From the NCBI RefSeq assembly GCF_020742175.1, contig NZ_DYXM01000006.1, forward strand, positions 1 through 48,804: a stretch of DNA of 48,804 bases. Reading direction: 5' to 3'. Shown piece by piece: positions 1 through 8,596 of the stretch (position 1 is its first letter; each line of letters starts with the position of its first letter). The notes below the pieces were generated by a model. It worked only from the letters and a program-made list of their open reading frames with translations, was not told the origin of the DNA and did not search any database. The stretch comes from Dietzia timorensis (GTDB lineage Bacteria > Actinomycetota > Actinomycetes > Mycobacteriales > Mycobacteriaceae). Position numbers and translations under genes: made by a program.

Positions 1-58
1 CCTCCCCCACTCGTAGGGCGCTTAGCCCATGGACATTTTCCGGCGTAGCATGGCGACC

Positions 59-1087
59 ATGACTGTCGCACCCGAAGGCCGGAAACTTCTTCGCATCGAG
101 GCGAAGAACGCCGCTACCCCGATCGAGAACAAGCCAGAATGGATCCGCACCAAGGCGGTGATGGGGCCCGAATACCGCGACATCAAGGGGCTGGTCAAGG
201 GCGGCGGCCTCCATACCGTCTGCGAGGAGGCGGGCTGCCCGAATATCTTCGAATGCTGGGAGGACCGGGAGGCCACGTTCCTTATCGGCGGTAGCGAGTG
301 CACGCGCCGCTGCGATTTCTGCCAGATCTCCACGGGAAAGCCCAGCCCGTTGGACCGCGATGAGCCGCGCCGCGTGGCCGAGTCGGTGCGCGAGATGGAT
401 CTGCGCTACTCGACGATCACCGGTGTCGCACGCGACGATCTTGACGACGGCGGCGCCTGGCTTTACGCCGAGACGGTCCGCAAGATCCACGAGCTCAACC
501 CGAACACCGGCGTGGAGAACCTCATCCCGGACTTCAACGGCAAGCCTGATCTCCTCGCCGAGGTATTCGAATCTCGTCCAGAGGTGCTCGCCCACAACGT
601 GGAGACTGTGCCGCGCATCTTCAAGCGGATCCGCCCGGCGTTTCGTTATGAGCGCTCCCTCGACGTGATCACGCAGGCCCGCGACTTCGGTCTGGTCACC
701 AAGTCGAACCTCATTCTCGGTATGGGTGAGACCAACGAGGAGATTGTCGAGGCGCTCCACGATCTGCACGACGCCGGCTGTGACATCATCACGATCACCC
801 AGTACCTGCGCCCGTCCTCGCTGCACCATCCGATCGAGCGTTGGGTCAAGCCGCAGGAGTTCGTTGATCTGTCGAACGCCGCCTACGAGATCGGGTTCTC
901 CGGGGTTATGGCAGGTCCGCTCGTGCGCTCGTCGTACCGCGCGGGAAAGCTGTACGCGCAGGCGATGCACGCACACGGGCTAGACGTGCCGGAGAATCTC
1001 TCCCACCTCACCGCCGAGAAGTCGGCTACCCAGGAGGCCAGCTCGGTGCTCGACCGCCAACTCCAACGCGAAGCGGCCCGCGTTTAG
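59..1087 (+). CDS. lipA: Lipoyl synthase LipA
   Basis: Radical-SAM enzyme that inserts two sulfurs into octanoyl groups on lipoyl domains, completing lipoate on pyruvate dehydrogenase, 2-oxoglutarate dehydrogenase and the glycine cleavage system. Seen: the auxiliary Fe-S cluster cysteines C55, C60 and C66 (CEEAGCPNIFEC), the radical-SAM triad CTRRCDFC (C81, C85, C88), and a C-terminal RSSY motif. About 342 aa, close to actinobacterial LipA. In-frame ATGs also lie at 29 and 50. I chose 59 because MTVAPEGRKLLR aligns with mycobacterial LipA starts and a TAGCAT -10-like hexamer (46-51) ends 7 nt upstream, suggesting a leaderless mRNA. lipB would be expected just upstream, outside the window. The product fits functionally with aceE near the other end. 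Confidence 0.97.
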   Translation: MTVAPEGRKLLRIEAKNAATPIENKPEWIRTKAVMGPEYRDIKGLVKGGGLHTVCEEAGCPNIFECWEDREATFLIGGSECTRRCDFCQISTGKPSPLDRDEPRRVAESVREMDLRYSTITGVARDDLDDGGAWLYAETVRKIHELNPNTGVENLIPDFNGKPDLLAEVFESRPEVLAHNVETVPRIFKRIRPAFRYERSLDVITQARDFGLVTKSNLILGMGETNEEIVEALHDLHDAGCDIITITQYLRPSSLHHPIERWVKPQEFVDLSNAAYEIGFSGVMAGPLVRSSYRAGKLYAQAMHAHGLDVPENLSHLTAEKSATQEASSVLDRQLQREAARV

Positions 1088-1109
1088 CGCTGGTTCACCA
1101 AGCCACTCC

Positions 1110-1153
1110 GATGCCGGGGATCCGCAAAGCCGCGCGGTCCCCGGCATCGCTTT
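1110..1153 (+). terminator. Rho-independent-like hairpin after lipA
   Basis: Perfect 11-bp stem: 1110-1120 pairs with 1138-1148, with a 17-nt loop, followed by GCTTTCG. The T-run is weak, as is usual in high-GC actinobacteria. It separates lipA from the next gene. Confidence 0.7.
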
Positions 1154-1220
1154 CGCGCAGTTGACGACGGACTCGACGCGTCTGTCAACGTCGGGTTTAA
1201 TCTATCGTCGCGCTGGGCAT

Positions 1221-1233
1221 TATCCTTATACTC
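1221..1233 (+). promoter_or_regulatory. Leaderless-type -10 for the DUF4191 gene
   Basis: TATCCT at 1221-1226 lies 7 nt before the ATG at 1234, and no Shine-Dalgarno sequence is visible. No convincing -35 was found. Transcription would start at or next to the A of ATG. Confidence 0.45.
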
Positions 1234-2004
1234 ATGGCAGCCAGCGATAAACAATCCAAAGAAGAGAAGAAGGCCGCGAAACAGGCCAAGCGCGCAAACG
1301 GTAAGCAGCAGCGTGGGCAGTTTTGGCAGGTCCTCAAGATGCTCGCGAAGGAAGACAAGCTCTTCATTCCGGGCGTCATTGCGATCATCATCGGTACCGC
1401 CGTCGTCGCGTTCCTCGTCGGCCTCCTGTGGGGCGGCCAGTGGTGGATGCTGTTCCTCGGTATTCTCCTGGGCATCCTGCTGGCGATGACATTCTTCTCC
1501 CGTCGGATCCAGCGACTTATGTACAACCGGTACGAGGGAACGCCTGGCGCCGCCGCGTGGACGTTGGACCAGCTGCGCCGTGGGTGGCGTGTTACCCAGT
1601 CGGTGTCGATGAACACCCATTTCGATGCCGTCCATCGTGTCGTGGGACGCCCGGGGATCGTGCTAGTCGGCGAGGGAGAACCGCACCGCGTCAAGCCGCT
1701 CCTCACCCAGGAGAAGAAGAAGGTCGCGCGGATCGTCGGCGATACCCCGATCTACGAGCTCATCGTCGTCGAGGGCGCAGATACCAAGGCGTCGCCCGAG
1801 CAGGTGGAGCTACCCAAGCTCAATCGTCGCCTCACCCGGTACCCGATGAATATCTCGCGTGACAAGATCGATGCGCTCGATACCCGACTCAATTCACTCA
1901 ACGCGAAGTCGGGGATGCAGGCCTCGATGCCCAAGGGCCCGATGCCGCAGGGCGCAAAGGTGCGCAGCGTCAATCGCACCGCTCGCCGCAAGGGCGGAAA
2001 GTAG
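1234..2004 (+). CDS. DUF4191 family membrane protein
   Basis: 256-aa conserved actinobacterial membrane protein, matching in position and character the protein next to lipA in mycobacteria (Rv2219 type). A Lys/Arg-rich cytoplasmic N-terminus (residues 1-45) is followed by two adjacent hydrophobic segments (about 47-65 and 70-88), then a long soluble domain with a basic end. The family has no established function. The start ATG is fixed by the -10 hexamer 7 nt upstream. It converges on the RDD gene, with a shared hairpin between them. The location beside lipA is conserved, but a role in lipoate metabolism is not shown. Confidence 0.85.
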   Translation: MAASDKQSKEEKKAAKQAKRANGKQQRGQFWQVLKMLAKEDKLFIPGVIAIIIGTAVVAFLVGLLWGGQWWMLFLGILLGILLAMTFFSRRIQRLMYNRYEGTPGAAAWTLDQLRRGWRVTQSVSMNTHFDAVHRVVGRPGIVLVGEGEPHRVKPLLTQEKKKVARIVGDTPIYELIVVEGADTKASPEQVELPKLNRRLTRYPMNISRDKIDALDTRLNSLNAKSGMQASMPKGPMPQGAKVRSVNRTARRKGGK

Positions 2005-2028
2005 AAGCCGACCCCGCTGGCAACCCCG

Positions 2029-2076
2029 CGACCGCGCTACCGACTGCGAACCACCGCAGTTCCGGTAGCGCGGTCG
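2029..2076. terminator. Bidirectional terminator inside the RDD 3' end
   Basis: Perfect 14-bp inverted repeat (2029-2042 with 2063-2076). A second 6-bp helix, ACTGCG/CGCAGT, nests inside it (2043-2048 with 2055-2060). It can terminate both converging genes. Its right arm lies within the RDD coding sequence, which stops at 2037. Confidence 0.75.
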
Positions 2077-2507
2077 TGCATTCCGCGCAGGTCTTCGTCC
2101 TGGAAGAGCGCGGGGAACACACACAAGGTCAGTAGAGTGCGAACAACGGCACGCCACAATCCGACCGGGGCGTCGGCATCGACGCGTCCGACGGCGAGAC
2201 CCGTTGCTGCCATCCCTGGCGTCAGCGAGAACGCCCATACCGAGGCCACGGAGATAAATGCCCAAATGATCGGGATAGTCGAGGAGATTCCGCCGAGGAT
2301 CCAGCTGCCGTCTACTCCAAGAATCAAGTTTGTCGGGAGAGCGACGATAAGCCAGTCGATGAGGAGCGCACCTACGCGTCGCCCCAGCGTGGCGATCGAT
2401 CCTGGCCCATGCTCGGTCGCGCCAAGCTTCTCCCCCGCGAAGTTGCTAGGAGACTCGTCAAGAGCTGCCTGCGGACCGGAAAGCCACGAACCCGTTACCT
2501 TGCGCAT
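2037..2507 (-). CDS. RDD family membrane protein
   Basis: 156-aa protein with the RDD family layout: soluble N-terminus (MRKVTGSWLSGP), then LGRRVGALLIDWL opening the first membrane helix (an Arg and an Asp define the family), a second hydrophobic segment, a GLAVGRVD turn, and a third helix before a charged end. RDD proteins are proposed transporters or ion-homeostasis proteins, and substrates are rarely known. The reading frame extends upstream to 2558. I prefer 2507 because mycobacterial homologues begin near the GSWLSGP motif and TAGAGT (2515-2520 complement) lies 7 nt before this ATG. In mycobacteria it likewise sits between lipA and glnA1. Confidence 0.85.
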   Translation of the reverse strand: MRKVTGSWLSGPQAALDESPSNFAGEKLGATEHGPGSIATLGRRVGALLIDWLIVALPTNLILGVDGSWILGGISSTIPIIWAFISVASVWAFSLTPGMAATGLAVGRVDADAPVGLWRAVVRTLLTLCVFPALFQDEDLRGMHDRATGTAVVRSR

Positions 2508-2590
2508 GCGTCTCACTCTATGTGTTTCGGCACTTCGAACGTAATTTGCGTCCGCCAAAACCTGCGAAAACGCCGCGAAATATTGCCTCG

Positions 2591-2645
2591 GTTAACGTCG
2601 ACGAAACATGGCAGTGATGGACGGGCAACACCAGTTCTCTATTCT
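2591..2645 (+). promoter_or_regulatory. glnA1 promoter with GlnR-like box
   Basis: GTTAAC-N6-GAAAC at 2591-2607 resembles the actinobacterial GlnR half-site pair (GTNAC-N6-GAAAC). It sits just upstream of a possible -35 (TGGACG, 2618-2623) and -10 (TATTCT, 2640-2645, 16-bp spacer), the usual place for an activator. A second GlnR half-site at the canonical 22-bp offset was not clear. No AmtR-type palindrome was seen. Confidence 0.45.
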
Positions 2646-2706
2646 TAATGGAGTACACAGCCGATGGCACCGGCCATCAGGCGTAGTTACGAAGGAGAAC
2701 CGCATC

Positions 2707-4143
2707 GTGGGATTCAATAGCCCCGCAGAGGTAATCGAGTACGTCAAGAGCGAAGGTGTCGAGTTCGTCGATATCCGTTTCACCGACCTGCCCGGAGTGC
2801 AGCAGCACTTTTCGATCACGGCAGATCAGTTCACCGAGGATGTTTTCGAAGAGGGACTGGCCTTCGATGGCTCGTCGATCCGCGGATTCCAGTCCATCGA
2901 CGAGTCGGACATGATCCTCCTCCCGGATCCGTCGACCGCTCAGATCGACCCGTTCCGCATCCGCAAGACGCTCAACATCGTCTGCTCGGTCCACGACCCG
3001 TTCACTCGCGAGGCCTACTCGCGCGACCCGCGTAACGTCGCCGCGAAGGCGGAGGAATACCTCATCTCGACCGGCATCGCCGACACCGTGAGCTTCGGAC
3101 CTGAGGCCGAGTTCTACATCTTCGATTCGGTGGCCTACGAGACGAACACGAACTCCGCGTTCTACGAGCTCGAGTCGGTATCGGGCTGGTGGAACCGCGG
3201 CAACCCGGTCAACCCGGATGGCTCGCCGAACCTCGGTTACAAGGTGCGTGAGAAGGGGGGCTACTTCCCCGTCGCGCCGTACGACCACTACCAGGACCTC
3301 CGCGACGAGATGTCCGTCAAGCTCGCCGGCGCCGGCTTCGAGCTCGAGCGTGCACACCACGAGGTGGGCACGGGCGGCCAGCAGGAGATCAACTACAGGT
3401 TCAACACGCTGACCAAGTCGGCGGACGATCTGCAGCTGTTCAAATACATCATCAAGAACACCGCCTGGCAGGCCGGCAAGTCCGTGACCTTCATGCCGAA
3501 GCCCCTCTACGGCGACAACGGTTCGGGCATGCACTGCCACCAGTCGCTGTGGAAGGACGGCAAGCCGCTGTTCCACGACGAGGCCGGCTACGCGGGCCTG
3601 TCGGACATGGCGCGCCACTACATCGGCGGCATCCTGCACCACGCTCCGTCGCTGCTCGCTTTCACGAACCCGACGATCAACTCGTACCACCGTCTGGTCA
3701 AGGGCTACGAGGCGCCGATCAACCTGGTGTACTCGCAGCGCAACCGCTCTGCCTGTGTGCGCATCCCGATCACGGGTAACAACCCGAAGGCCAAGCGCAT
3801 CGAGTTCCGTTGCCCCGATCCGTCCGGCAACCCGTACCTGGCGTTCGCCGCCATGTTCATGGCCGGCATCGACGGCGTGCGCAACAAGATCGAGCCGCCG
3901 GAGCCGGTAGACAAGGACCTCTACGAGCTTCCCCCCGAGGAGGCCGCAGGAATCCCGCAGGCTCCGACTACGCTCGATGCCGTCATCGACCGCCTCGAAA
4001 GCGACCACGACTACCTCACCGAGGGTGGCGTGTTCACCGAGGATCTCATCGAGACCTGGATCAAGTACAAGCGCGAGAACGAGCTGGACCCGGTCCGTCT
4101 GCGTCCGCACCCCCACGAGTTCGAGCTCTACTACGACTGCTAG
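2707..4143 (+). CDS. glnA: Glutamine synthetase type I, GlnA1
   Basis: Makes glutamine from glutamate, ammonia and ATP in the cytoplasm, the main ammonium-assimilation enzyme. The 478 aa match mycobacterial GlnA1 in length. Seen: N-terminal beta-grasp with FVDIRFTDLPG, the catalytic domain with AEAEFYIFD, the substrate loop GSGMHCHQSLW, and the adenylylation motif KDLYELPPEE with target Tyr406. That site fits control by GlnE, encoded at 20268-23369. The frame is open from 2608, but GAAGGAG at 2691-2697 fixes GTG 2707, and MGFNSPAEV matches corynebacterial starts. A strong hairpin terminator follows. Confidence 0.97.
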   Translation: MGFNSPAEVIEYVKSEGVEFVDIRFTDLPGVQQHFSITADQFTEDVFEEGLAFDGSSIRGFQSIDESDMILLPDPSTAQIDPFRIRKTLNIVCSVHDPFTREAYSRDPRNVAAKAEEYLISTGIADTVSFGPEAEFYIFDSVAYETNTNSAFYELESVSGWWNRGNPVNPDGSPNLGYKVREKGGYFPVAPYDHYQDLRDEMSVKLAGAGFELERAHHEVGTGGQQEINYRFNTLTKSADDLQLFKYIIKNTAWQAGKSVTFMPKPLYGDNGSGMHCHQSLWKDGKPLFHDEAGYAGLSDMARHYIGGILHHAPSLLAFTNPTINSYHRLVKGYEAPINLVYSQRNRSACVRIPITGNNPKAKRIEFRCPDPSGNPYLAFAAMFMAGIDGVRNKIEPPEPVDKDLYELPPEEAAGIPQAPTTLDAVIDRLESDHDYLTEGGVFTEDLIETWIKYKRENELDPVRLRPHPHEFELYYDC

Positions 4144-4167
4144 GCAGCTCGTCACCAGCTCATATGA

Positions 4168-4213
4168 CCGGGCCCCTACCGCATTGTTCGCGGAAGGGGC
4201 CCGGCCTTTTCAT
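4168..4213 (+). terminator. Terminator after glnA1
   Basis: A 10-bp GC stem (4168-4177 with 4195-4204) extends by CCGC/GCGG across one mismatch, with a short loop, then CCTTTTCATTT. This is the best-formed intrinsic terminator in the first 10 kb. Confidence 0.85.
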
Positions 4214-4264
4214 TTATGACGTCGGACGTGCCGGCCCTCTCGGGTTCGCAGCGCCCGTTCGTCC

Positions 4265-6355
4265 TCACTCGCCGATCGGGCCGCCGTCGCTGCGCCAGGC
4301 CACGACCGTGGACGGACGGGCCAGCGAATCGCCGCCCTCGGGCCAATGCGAGGTACCCGTTTCGACCGTCGCCTCGTCGTCCTCGCCCGGGTGCTGGACA
4401 TTGACGATGACCCGGCTCTCGGTAACCACCGGGCCGCACGTCTCAGCGCCGACCGGAACCGTGAGGAACTGCTTCGTCAATCCGCGCGTGTCGCCCTCGA
4501 GCGACACGGCGAACAGCCCGTCGTTGGATTCCAGCGCGTTGCCGTCGGTGGATACCCAGAGATTGCCGAAGCTGTCGAAGGCCAGGTTGTCCGGGCACGA
4601 GATCGGAGAGACGGACGACTTGTCGAAACCGCCGAAGTACGTCTCGGCGGCGTCCGGATCACCACAGACGAGCAGCAGGTTCCAGGTGAACTCCTCCCCT
4701 GCCGTGTCGTCGTCGATTTCCAGCACGTAGCCGTTCTTGTTCTCCTTGACCGGCGCATATTCCATCGCTGGCTCGTCGTCCTTGCCGGGGCGCCCCGCCC
4801 CGCGGTACTCATTGTTCGTCAGCGCCGCGTAGACCTTGCCGGTCTCGGGGTGCGCCTCGACGTCCTCTGGGCGGTCCATCTTCGTGGCACCCGCCTCGTC
4901 CGCGGCGAAGCGGCTGAACACGAGCACCTCTTCCCCACTCATTCCGTCGATGTGGGATTCCACCGACCCGTCGGACTTGCAGGTGGCGAGCTTGTGCCAG
5001 CGTCCGGTGCCGTCGAAGGCGCCGTCCTCGGGGAGAGTGTTCTCCTCGAAATCGTCCGAATTCCCCTCGAAGCTCGCCACATAGAGGACGCCCTCGTCGA
5101 GCGCCTTCATGTTTTCGCGGCGCGCCTCGGCGTCGTCGCCCTCAACGATTTTCTTCGAGGAGACGAACTTGTAGATGTATTCGAAGCGGGAATCGTCGCC
5201 GGAGTACGCCACGATAGTTCCGTCGTCCGCCACGTGGATGGCTGCGGCCTCGTGTTTGAAACGGCCGAGTGCCGTGTGCTTGACCGGGGTCGACTCCGGG
5301 TCCCACGGGTCGATCTCGATCACCCAGTTGAAGCGGTGTGCCTCGTTGGGCTCCTCGGTGATGTCGAAACGCTTGTCGAAGCGTTCCCATTTGCGGGCGG
5401 TCTCCTCGTCTTCCATGCCGTACCGGGCGAAGCGTTCGCGATCCTCGTCCTCGGGCACGCGATCGCCGCCGGCGAAGTATTGGTCGACGTTTTCCTCTCC
5501 GGACAGGATCGTGCCCCACGGGGTCACCGATCCGGCGCAGTTGTTCAACGTGCCGAGCACCTTGGTGCCCGTGTCGTCCTTACTCGTCTTGAGCAGGTCC
5601 GAACCTGCGGCAGGCCCGGTGATCAGGAATTCGGTCGTCGCCGTAATGCGGCGGTTGTATTTGCCCATCACCGGCTTGAGGCGCCCGTCGGAATCGTTGC
5701 CTTCGACCTCTACGATCGACAGACCGTGGTTGGCCCATTCGATCTTCACGTGGTCTTCGCTCGGGTTATCAGCGTCGTAGCCGGGGAACATCTGCTGCGG
5801 CGTGGTGTACTCGTGGTTGCTCACAAGCAGGAAACGCGTGTCAGAGCCCTCGATGGGCAAAAGCGCGGCGAAGTCACAGTTGAATCCGAACTGCTTCTCT
5901 GCATCCTCCGGCGTCTGTCCATCGAGCTTCCATTCTGGCGCGCCGTCCACGACGGGATCACCCCACCGGATCACCACATCGTTCTCGTAGCCCTGTGGTG
6001 TGATCACCTTGTCTTCGGTGTTCGGGGCGACCATCTCGAACCGTAGGCCGGCGGGCGGCTCTGGAGCGGACTCGGGGGCCGAGGACGATGCGGCCCCCGC
6101 TGTCGAACCCGAACCATCCTGTCCGCAGGCGGCGAGCATGCTCGTTCCGCCGACAACGACCGTCGCCGCCCCGACCCCTCGCAGCACCGTGCGACGGTCG
6201 AATTCCCGCTGGACCACATCCCGGAAGTAGAGATTATCGGAGGTGTTGCGGACGGGCTTTGCGCAAGCGTCTCCACATTTGTAGATGCAGGTTCGGTGGG
6301 ATCGGCTCGAGCGAAAGTCCATCTTCGCCAGGAGATTTTGTCCGATGGGGAGCAT
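4265..6355 (-). CDS. PhoX-family alkaline phosphatase, Tat lipoprotein
   Basis: 696-aa protein of the PhoX (DUF839) family: secreted phosphomonoesterases using calcium and iron to release phosphate from organic esters. Seen: the conserved N-terminal CIYKCGDAC cysteines (23, 27, 31), NTSDN, a twin-arginine signal FDRRTVLRG (R54-R55), a hydrophobic stretch, and a lipobox LAAC placing the lipid on Cys77. A Ser/Ala/Pro linker precedes the beta-propeller-like body. Together these indicate Tat export in folded form and membrane anchoring outside the cell. The frame opens at 6508, but MLPIGQNL at 6355 matches family starts and follows GAAAGAGG. No Pho-box was recognised upstream. It begins the accessory block after glnA1. 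Confidence 0.92.
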   Translation of the reverse strand: MLPIGQNLLAKMDFRSSRSHRTCIYKCGDACAKPVRNTSDNLYFRDVVQREFDRRTVLRGVGAATVVVGGTSMLAACGQDGSGSTAGAASSSAPESAPEPPAGLRFEMVAPNTEDKVITPQGYENDVVIRWGDPVVDGAPEWKLDGQTPEDAEKQFGFNCDFAALLPIEGSDTRFLLVSNHEYTTPQQMFPGYDADNPSEDHVKIEWANHGLSIVEVEGNDSDGRLKPVMGKYNRRITATTEFLITGPAAGSDLLKTSKDDTGTKVLGTLNNCAGSVTPWGTILSGEENVDQYFAGGDRVPEDEDRERFARYGMEDEETARKWERFDKRFDITEEPNEAHRFNWVIEIDPWDPESTPVKHTALGRFKHEAAAIHVADDGTIVAYSGDDSRFEYIYKFVSSKKIVEGDDAEARRENMKALDEGVLYVASFEGNSDDFEENTLPEDGAFDGTGRWHKLATCKSDGSVESHIDGMSGEEVLVFSRFAADEAGATKMDRPEDVEAHPETGKVYAALTNNEYRGAGRPGKDDEPAMEYAPVKENKNGYVLEIDDDTAGEEFTWNLLLVCGDPDAAETYFGGFDKSSVSPISCPDNLAFDSFGNLWVSTDGNALESNDGLFAVSLEGDTRGLTKQFLTVPVGAETCGPVVTESRVIVNVQHPGEDDEATVETGTSHWPEGGDSLARPSTVVAWRSDGGPIGE

Positions 6356-6482
6356 GAGGGGGCAGCCTCTTTCTCGTTCGGTCTTTGCGGAAGTTACCGA
6401 AGCGAGGGTAGGGAGCCGCAGCAAAGTCGCAGTGGCGCAAAGGTGAATGTCCACTGAACTCCGGCCGTCTATCGAAAAAGGG

Positions 6483-6980
6483 TCACCCGCGCGGCCCCAA
6501 TCGGTCACGGATAATGGGCGACGTCGCCGTCAACCATTCTGTATACGCGCCGGGATTGTCGAATTCCGTGTCCACCACGAAGAGCCCGCGCCCGGGAACC
6601 GTGGCGCCGAGCTCGGTGAGCACCGGCCGCAGGACAAGCTCGGGGGCCAGCGCGTGAGCGAGACCGCCGCCGAGCATGAGCGGGACGGCGAGACCCGACA
6701 GACCGCTTCCCCCGGGAAATCGGTCGAGGAACAGCTTGAGCAGTCCTGTGTAGGCGCCCTTATAGGTCGGGCTCGCGACGATCACGAAATCTGCACGGCC
6801 GACATCCTCTACGAGTGTCGCAACCTTCTCGCTTTGCCAATCGAGCAGATCCGCCCCCAGCAGGGCCAAATCGACGACGAGATCGGGTTCGCCCGCAAGC
6901 TCCGTGGCCACGTACTGCGCCGCTGCCAAGGTGCGGCTCGCGGGCTTCGGGTTTCCGGCGACGACGGCGATTGTTGTCAC
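6483..6980 (-). CDS. NAD(P)H-dependent FMN reductase
   Basis: 165-aa flavodoxin-fold reductase of the SsuE/MsuE type. Seen: VVAGNPKPASRT (FMN phosphate loop, residues 6-17) and SPTYKGAYTGLLKLFLD, typical of reductases that supply reduced FMN to two-component monooxygenases. The start is GTG with AGGAGAA 6-7 nt before it. It lies 78 bp downstream of, and on the same strand as, an NtaA-type monooxygenase, so it very probably feeds that enzyme FMNH2. The substrate of the pair is not evident from sequence. Confidence 0.9.
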   Translation of the reverse strand: MTTIAVVAGNPKPASRTLAAAQYVATELAGEPDLVVDLALLGADLLDWQSEKVATLVEDVGRADFVIVASPTYKGAYTGLLKLFLDRFPGGSGLSGLAVPLMLGGGLAHALAPELVLRPVLTELGATVPGRGLFVVDTEFDNPGAYTEWLTATSPIIRDRLGPRG

Positions 6981-7058
6981 AACGATTCTCCTTGATAAGT
7001 GTTCGAGCTAATGCAACGTAGGCCTCGGGCGCTGTTCGGCCAGGCCACAAGCAGGCGG

Positions 7059-8399
7059 TTAGCGCGCGGGCACAAGATCGAAGGCCGGCTCGAGCCCGAG
7101 GTGCTCGCGCAGCGTCGCACCGCGATATTCGCGCCGGAACAGATTCCGACGCTGCAGTTCGGGCACGACGAGGTCGACGAAGTCGTCGAAGGTCCCCGGA
7201 GTCTGCGCAGCGGACAAGATAAAACCGTCGGCCTCGCCGCCGTGGAATCCGTCTTCGATCTGGTCCGCGATGTCCTGCGCGGTACCGACGAACTGCGGGA
7301 GCAGCACGCCCTGGGCGTAGAGCTTCCCAATGTCCCGGAGGCTGAGGTCGTCGCGCCTGCTCAGCCCCCGCGCCACCTCGAACAGCCCACGGGTTCCCGA
7401 GACCTCGATGTCCTCGATCGGAGCATCCAGGTCGTATACGGAGAAGTCGTGATCCGTGTGCACGGACAGGGTCAGCAGACCGGAGATGGGATCCGCATTC
7501 TCGTTGTGGCGCGCCTGCTTGTCCTCGGCCTCGGCACGCGACCGGCCGACGAATGGGATGAACGACGGCAGGACCTTCACTCCGTCGGGGTTTCTCCCCG
7601 CATCGCTGACCAAGGATTTCACGTCTTCGTAGTACGCCCTGCGCCCCTCGGCGGTCGGATCGATCTCGAAAATCGCGTCCGCCCACCGCGCCGCGAAGTT
7701 TTTTCCGGTCGTGGAGGATCCCGCCTGGATCAGGACGGGGCGCCCTTGCGGGGAACGCGGAGTGGGAAGTGGCCCGCGGGAACGGAAGTACTTGCCTTCG
7801 TGGAAGATGGCGTGCACCTTGTCCGGATCGGCGAAGATACCCGCATCTTTATCGAGCACCAGCGCGTCGGGATCCCAGCTCTCCACCAGCTGGACAAAGG
7901 CGGAGACGAACTCCTCCGCGCGCTCGTACCGAGAGTCGTGGTCCAGCGCGAGGTCCTGCCCGAAGTTCTGCGCCTCCGCCCGGCTCAGCGAGGTGACGAT
8001 GTTCCACGCCGCGCGTCCGCCCGACAGGTGGTCGAGGCTCGAGAACAGCCTGGCGAGATCGAAGGGATGGAAATACGTGGTGCTCTTGGTCAGCGCGATG
8101 CCCAGGCGCTCGGTAACCCCCGCGATCGTCGCCGCGACAACCGACGATTCAAGGGTCGCGCTCGCCTGCGTGCCGCGCCGAAGGGCCTCGCGTTCGTTCC
8201 CGCCGTAGTTCGTCGGCACCGCCAGCAGATCGGCGAAGAAGACGAAGTCGAATTTCCCCCGCTCCAGGGTGCGCCCGATGCGTGTCCAATGCTTCGCGTC
8301 GAGAAAGTCGAGCTGAGACCCCGGATCCCGCCACGCCGCGTGGGAATGTGCAACGTGCGAGGCGATCTGGAATCCACCAAGGTGTAGCTCACGAGTCAT
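7059..8399 (-). CDS. FMNH2-dependent monooxygenase, NtaA/SnaA/DszA family
   Basis: 446-aa bacterial-luciferase-like TIM-barrel enzyme. Members oxygenate diverse substrates (nitrilotriacetate, dibenzothiophene sulfone, pristinamycin intermediates) using reduced FMN from a partner reductase. Seen: FDFVFFADLLAV, the SYERAEEF-type loop (SRYERAEEFV), RPVLIQAGSSTTGKNFAARWAD and a C-terminal DGF helix. ATG 8399 (MTRELHLGGF) was chosen over 8435 because the family begins with this strand, and GGAAGG precedes it. It forms an operon with the FMN reductase and is divergent from a PadR regulator. Specific substrate unknown. An alkyl or aromatic catabolic role is inference. Confidence 0.9.
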   Translation of the reverse strand: MTRELHLGGFQIASHVAHSHAAWRDPGSQLDFLDAKHWTRIGRTLERGKFDFVFFADLLAVPTNYGGNEREALRRGTQASATLESSVVAATIAGVTERLGIALTKSTTYFHPFDLARLFSSLDHLSGGRAAWNIVTSLSRAEAQNFGQDLALDHDSRYERAEEFVSAFVQLVESWDPDALVLDKDAGIFADPDKVHAIFHEGKYFRSRGPLPTPRSPQGRPVLIQAGSSTTGKNFAARWADAIFEIDPTAEGRRAYYEDVKSLVSDAGRNPDGVKVLPSFIPFVGRSRAEAEDKQARHNENADPISGLLTLSVHTDHDFSVYDLDAPIEDIEVSGTRGLFEVARGLSRRDDLSLRDIGKLYAQGVLLPQFVGTAQDIADQIEDGFHGGEADGFILSAAQTPGTFDDFVDLVVPELQRRNLFRREYRGATLREHLGLEPAFDLVPAR

Positions 8400-8533
8400 T
8401 TTCCGGGCCTTCCTGCCGCTGTATCTTCCGGCCAAAGCTACAAGCGCACGGCGCCGCTACCCCAGACTTCGACTCATGCTGGTTCCTCCTTTTCCCGTGT
8501 ATGACGGCGGAGTTCCGATCCCTCCCCACCCCT

Positions 8534-8568
8534 ATATGCACCTTGTTGCACATAACTTCGTTGCATAT
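8534..8568. promoter_or_regulatory. Candidate PadR operator
   Basis: ATATGCA (8534-8540) and TGCATAT (8562-8568) form a perfect 7-bp inverted repeat around a 21-bp centre that holds another TTGCA. It is an AT-rich island in GC-rich DNA between the divergent monooxygenase and PadR genes, where an autoregulatory PadR operator would be expected. It overlaps an alternative PadR start at 8567. Confidence 0.4.
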
Positions 8569-8596
8569 GGATTCGGCTCGTCGTAATGTGCTGCCC

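Noticed and set aside
2677..4155. 492-aa open frame antisense to glnA1
   Set aside because: Shadow of a GC-rich gene: Val/Leu/Arg/Asp-rich translation without any family motif. The plus strand has a complete glutamine synthetase.
4346..6046. 566-aa plus-strand open frame opposite phoX
   Set aside because: Low-complexity Val/Arg/Leu/Asp translation with no motif. The minus strand encodes a full PhoX with Tat signal.
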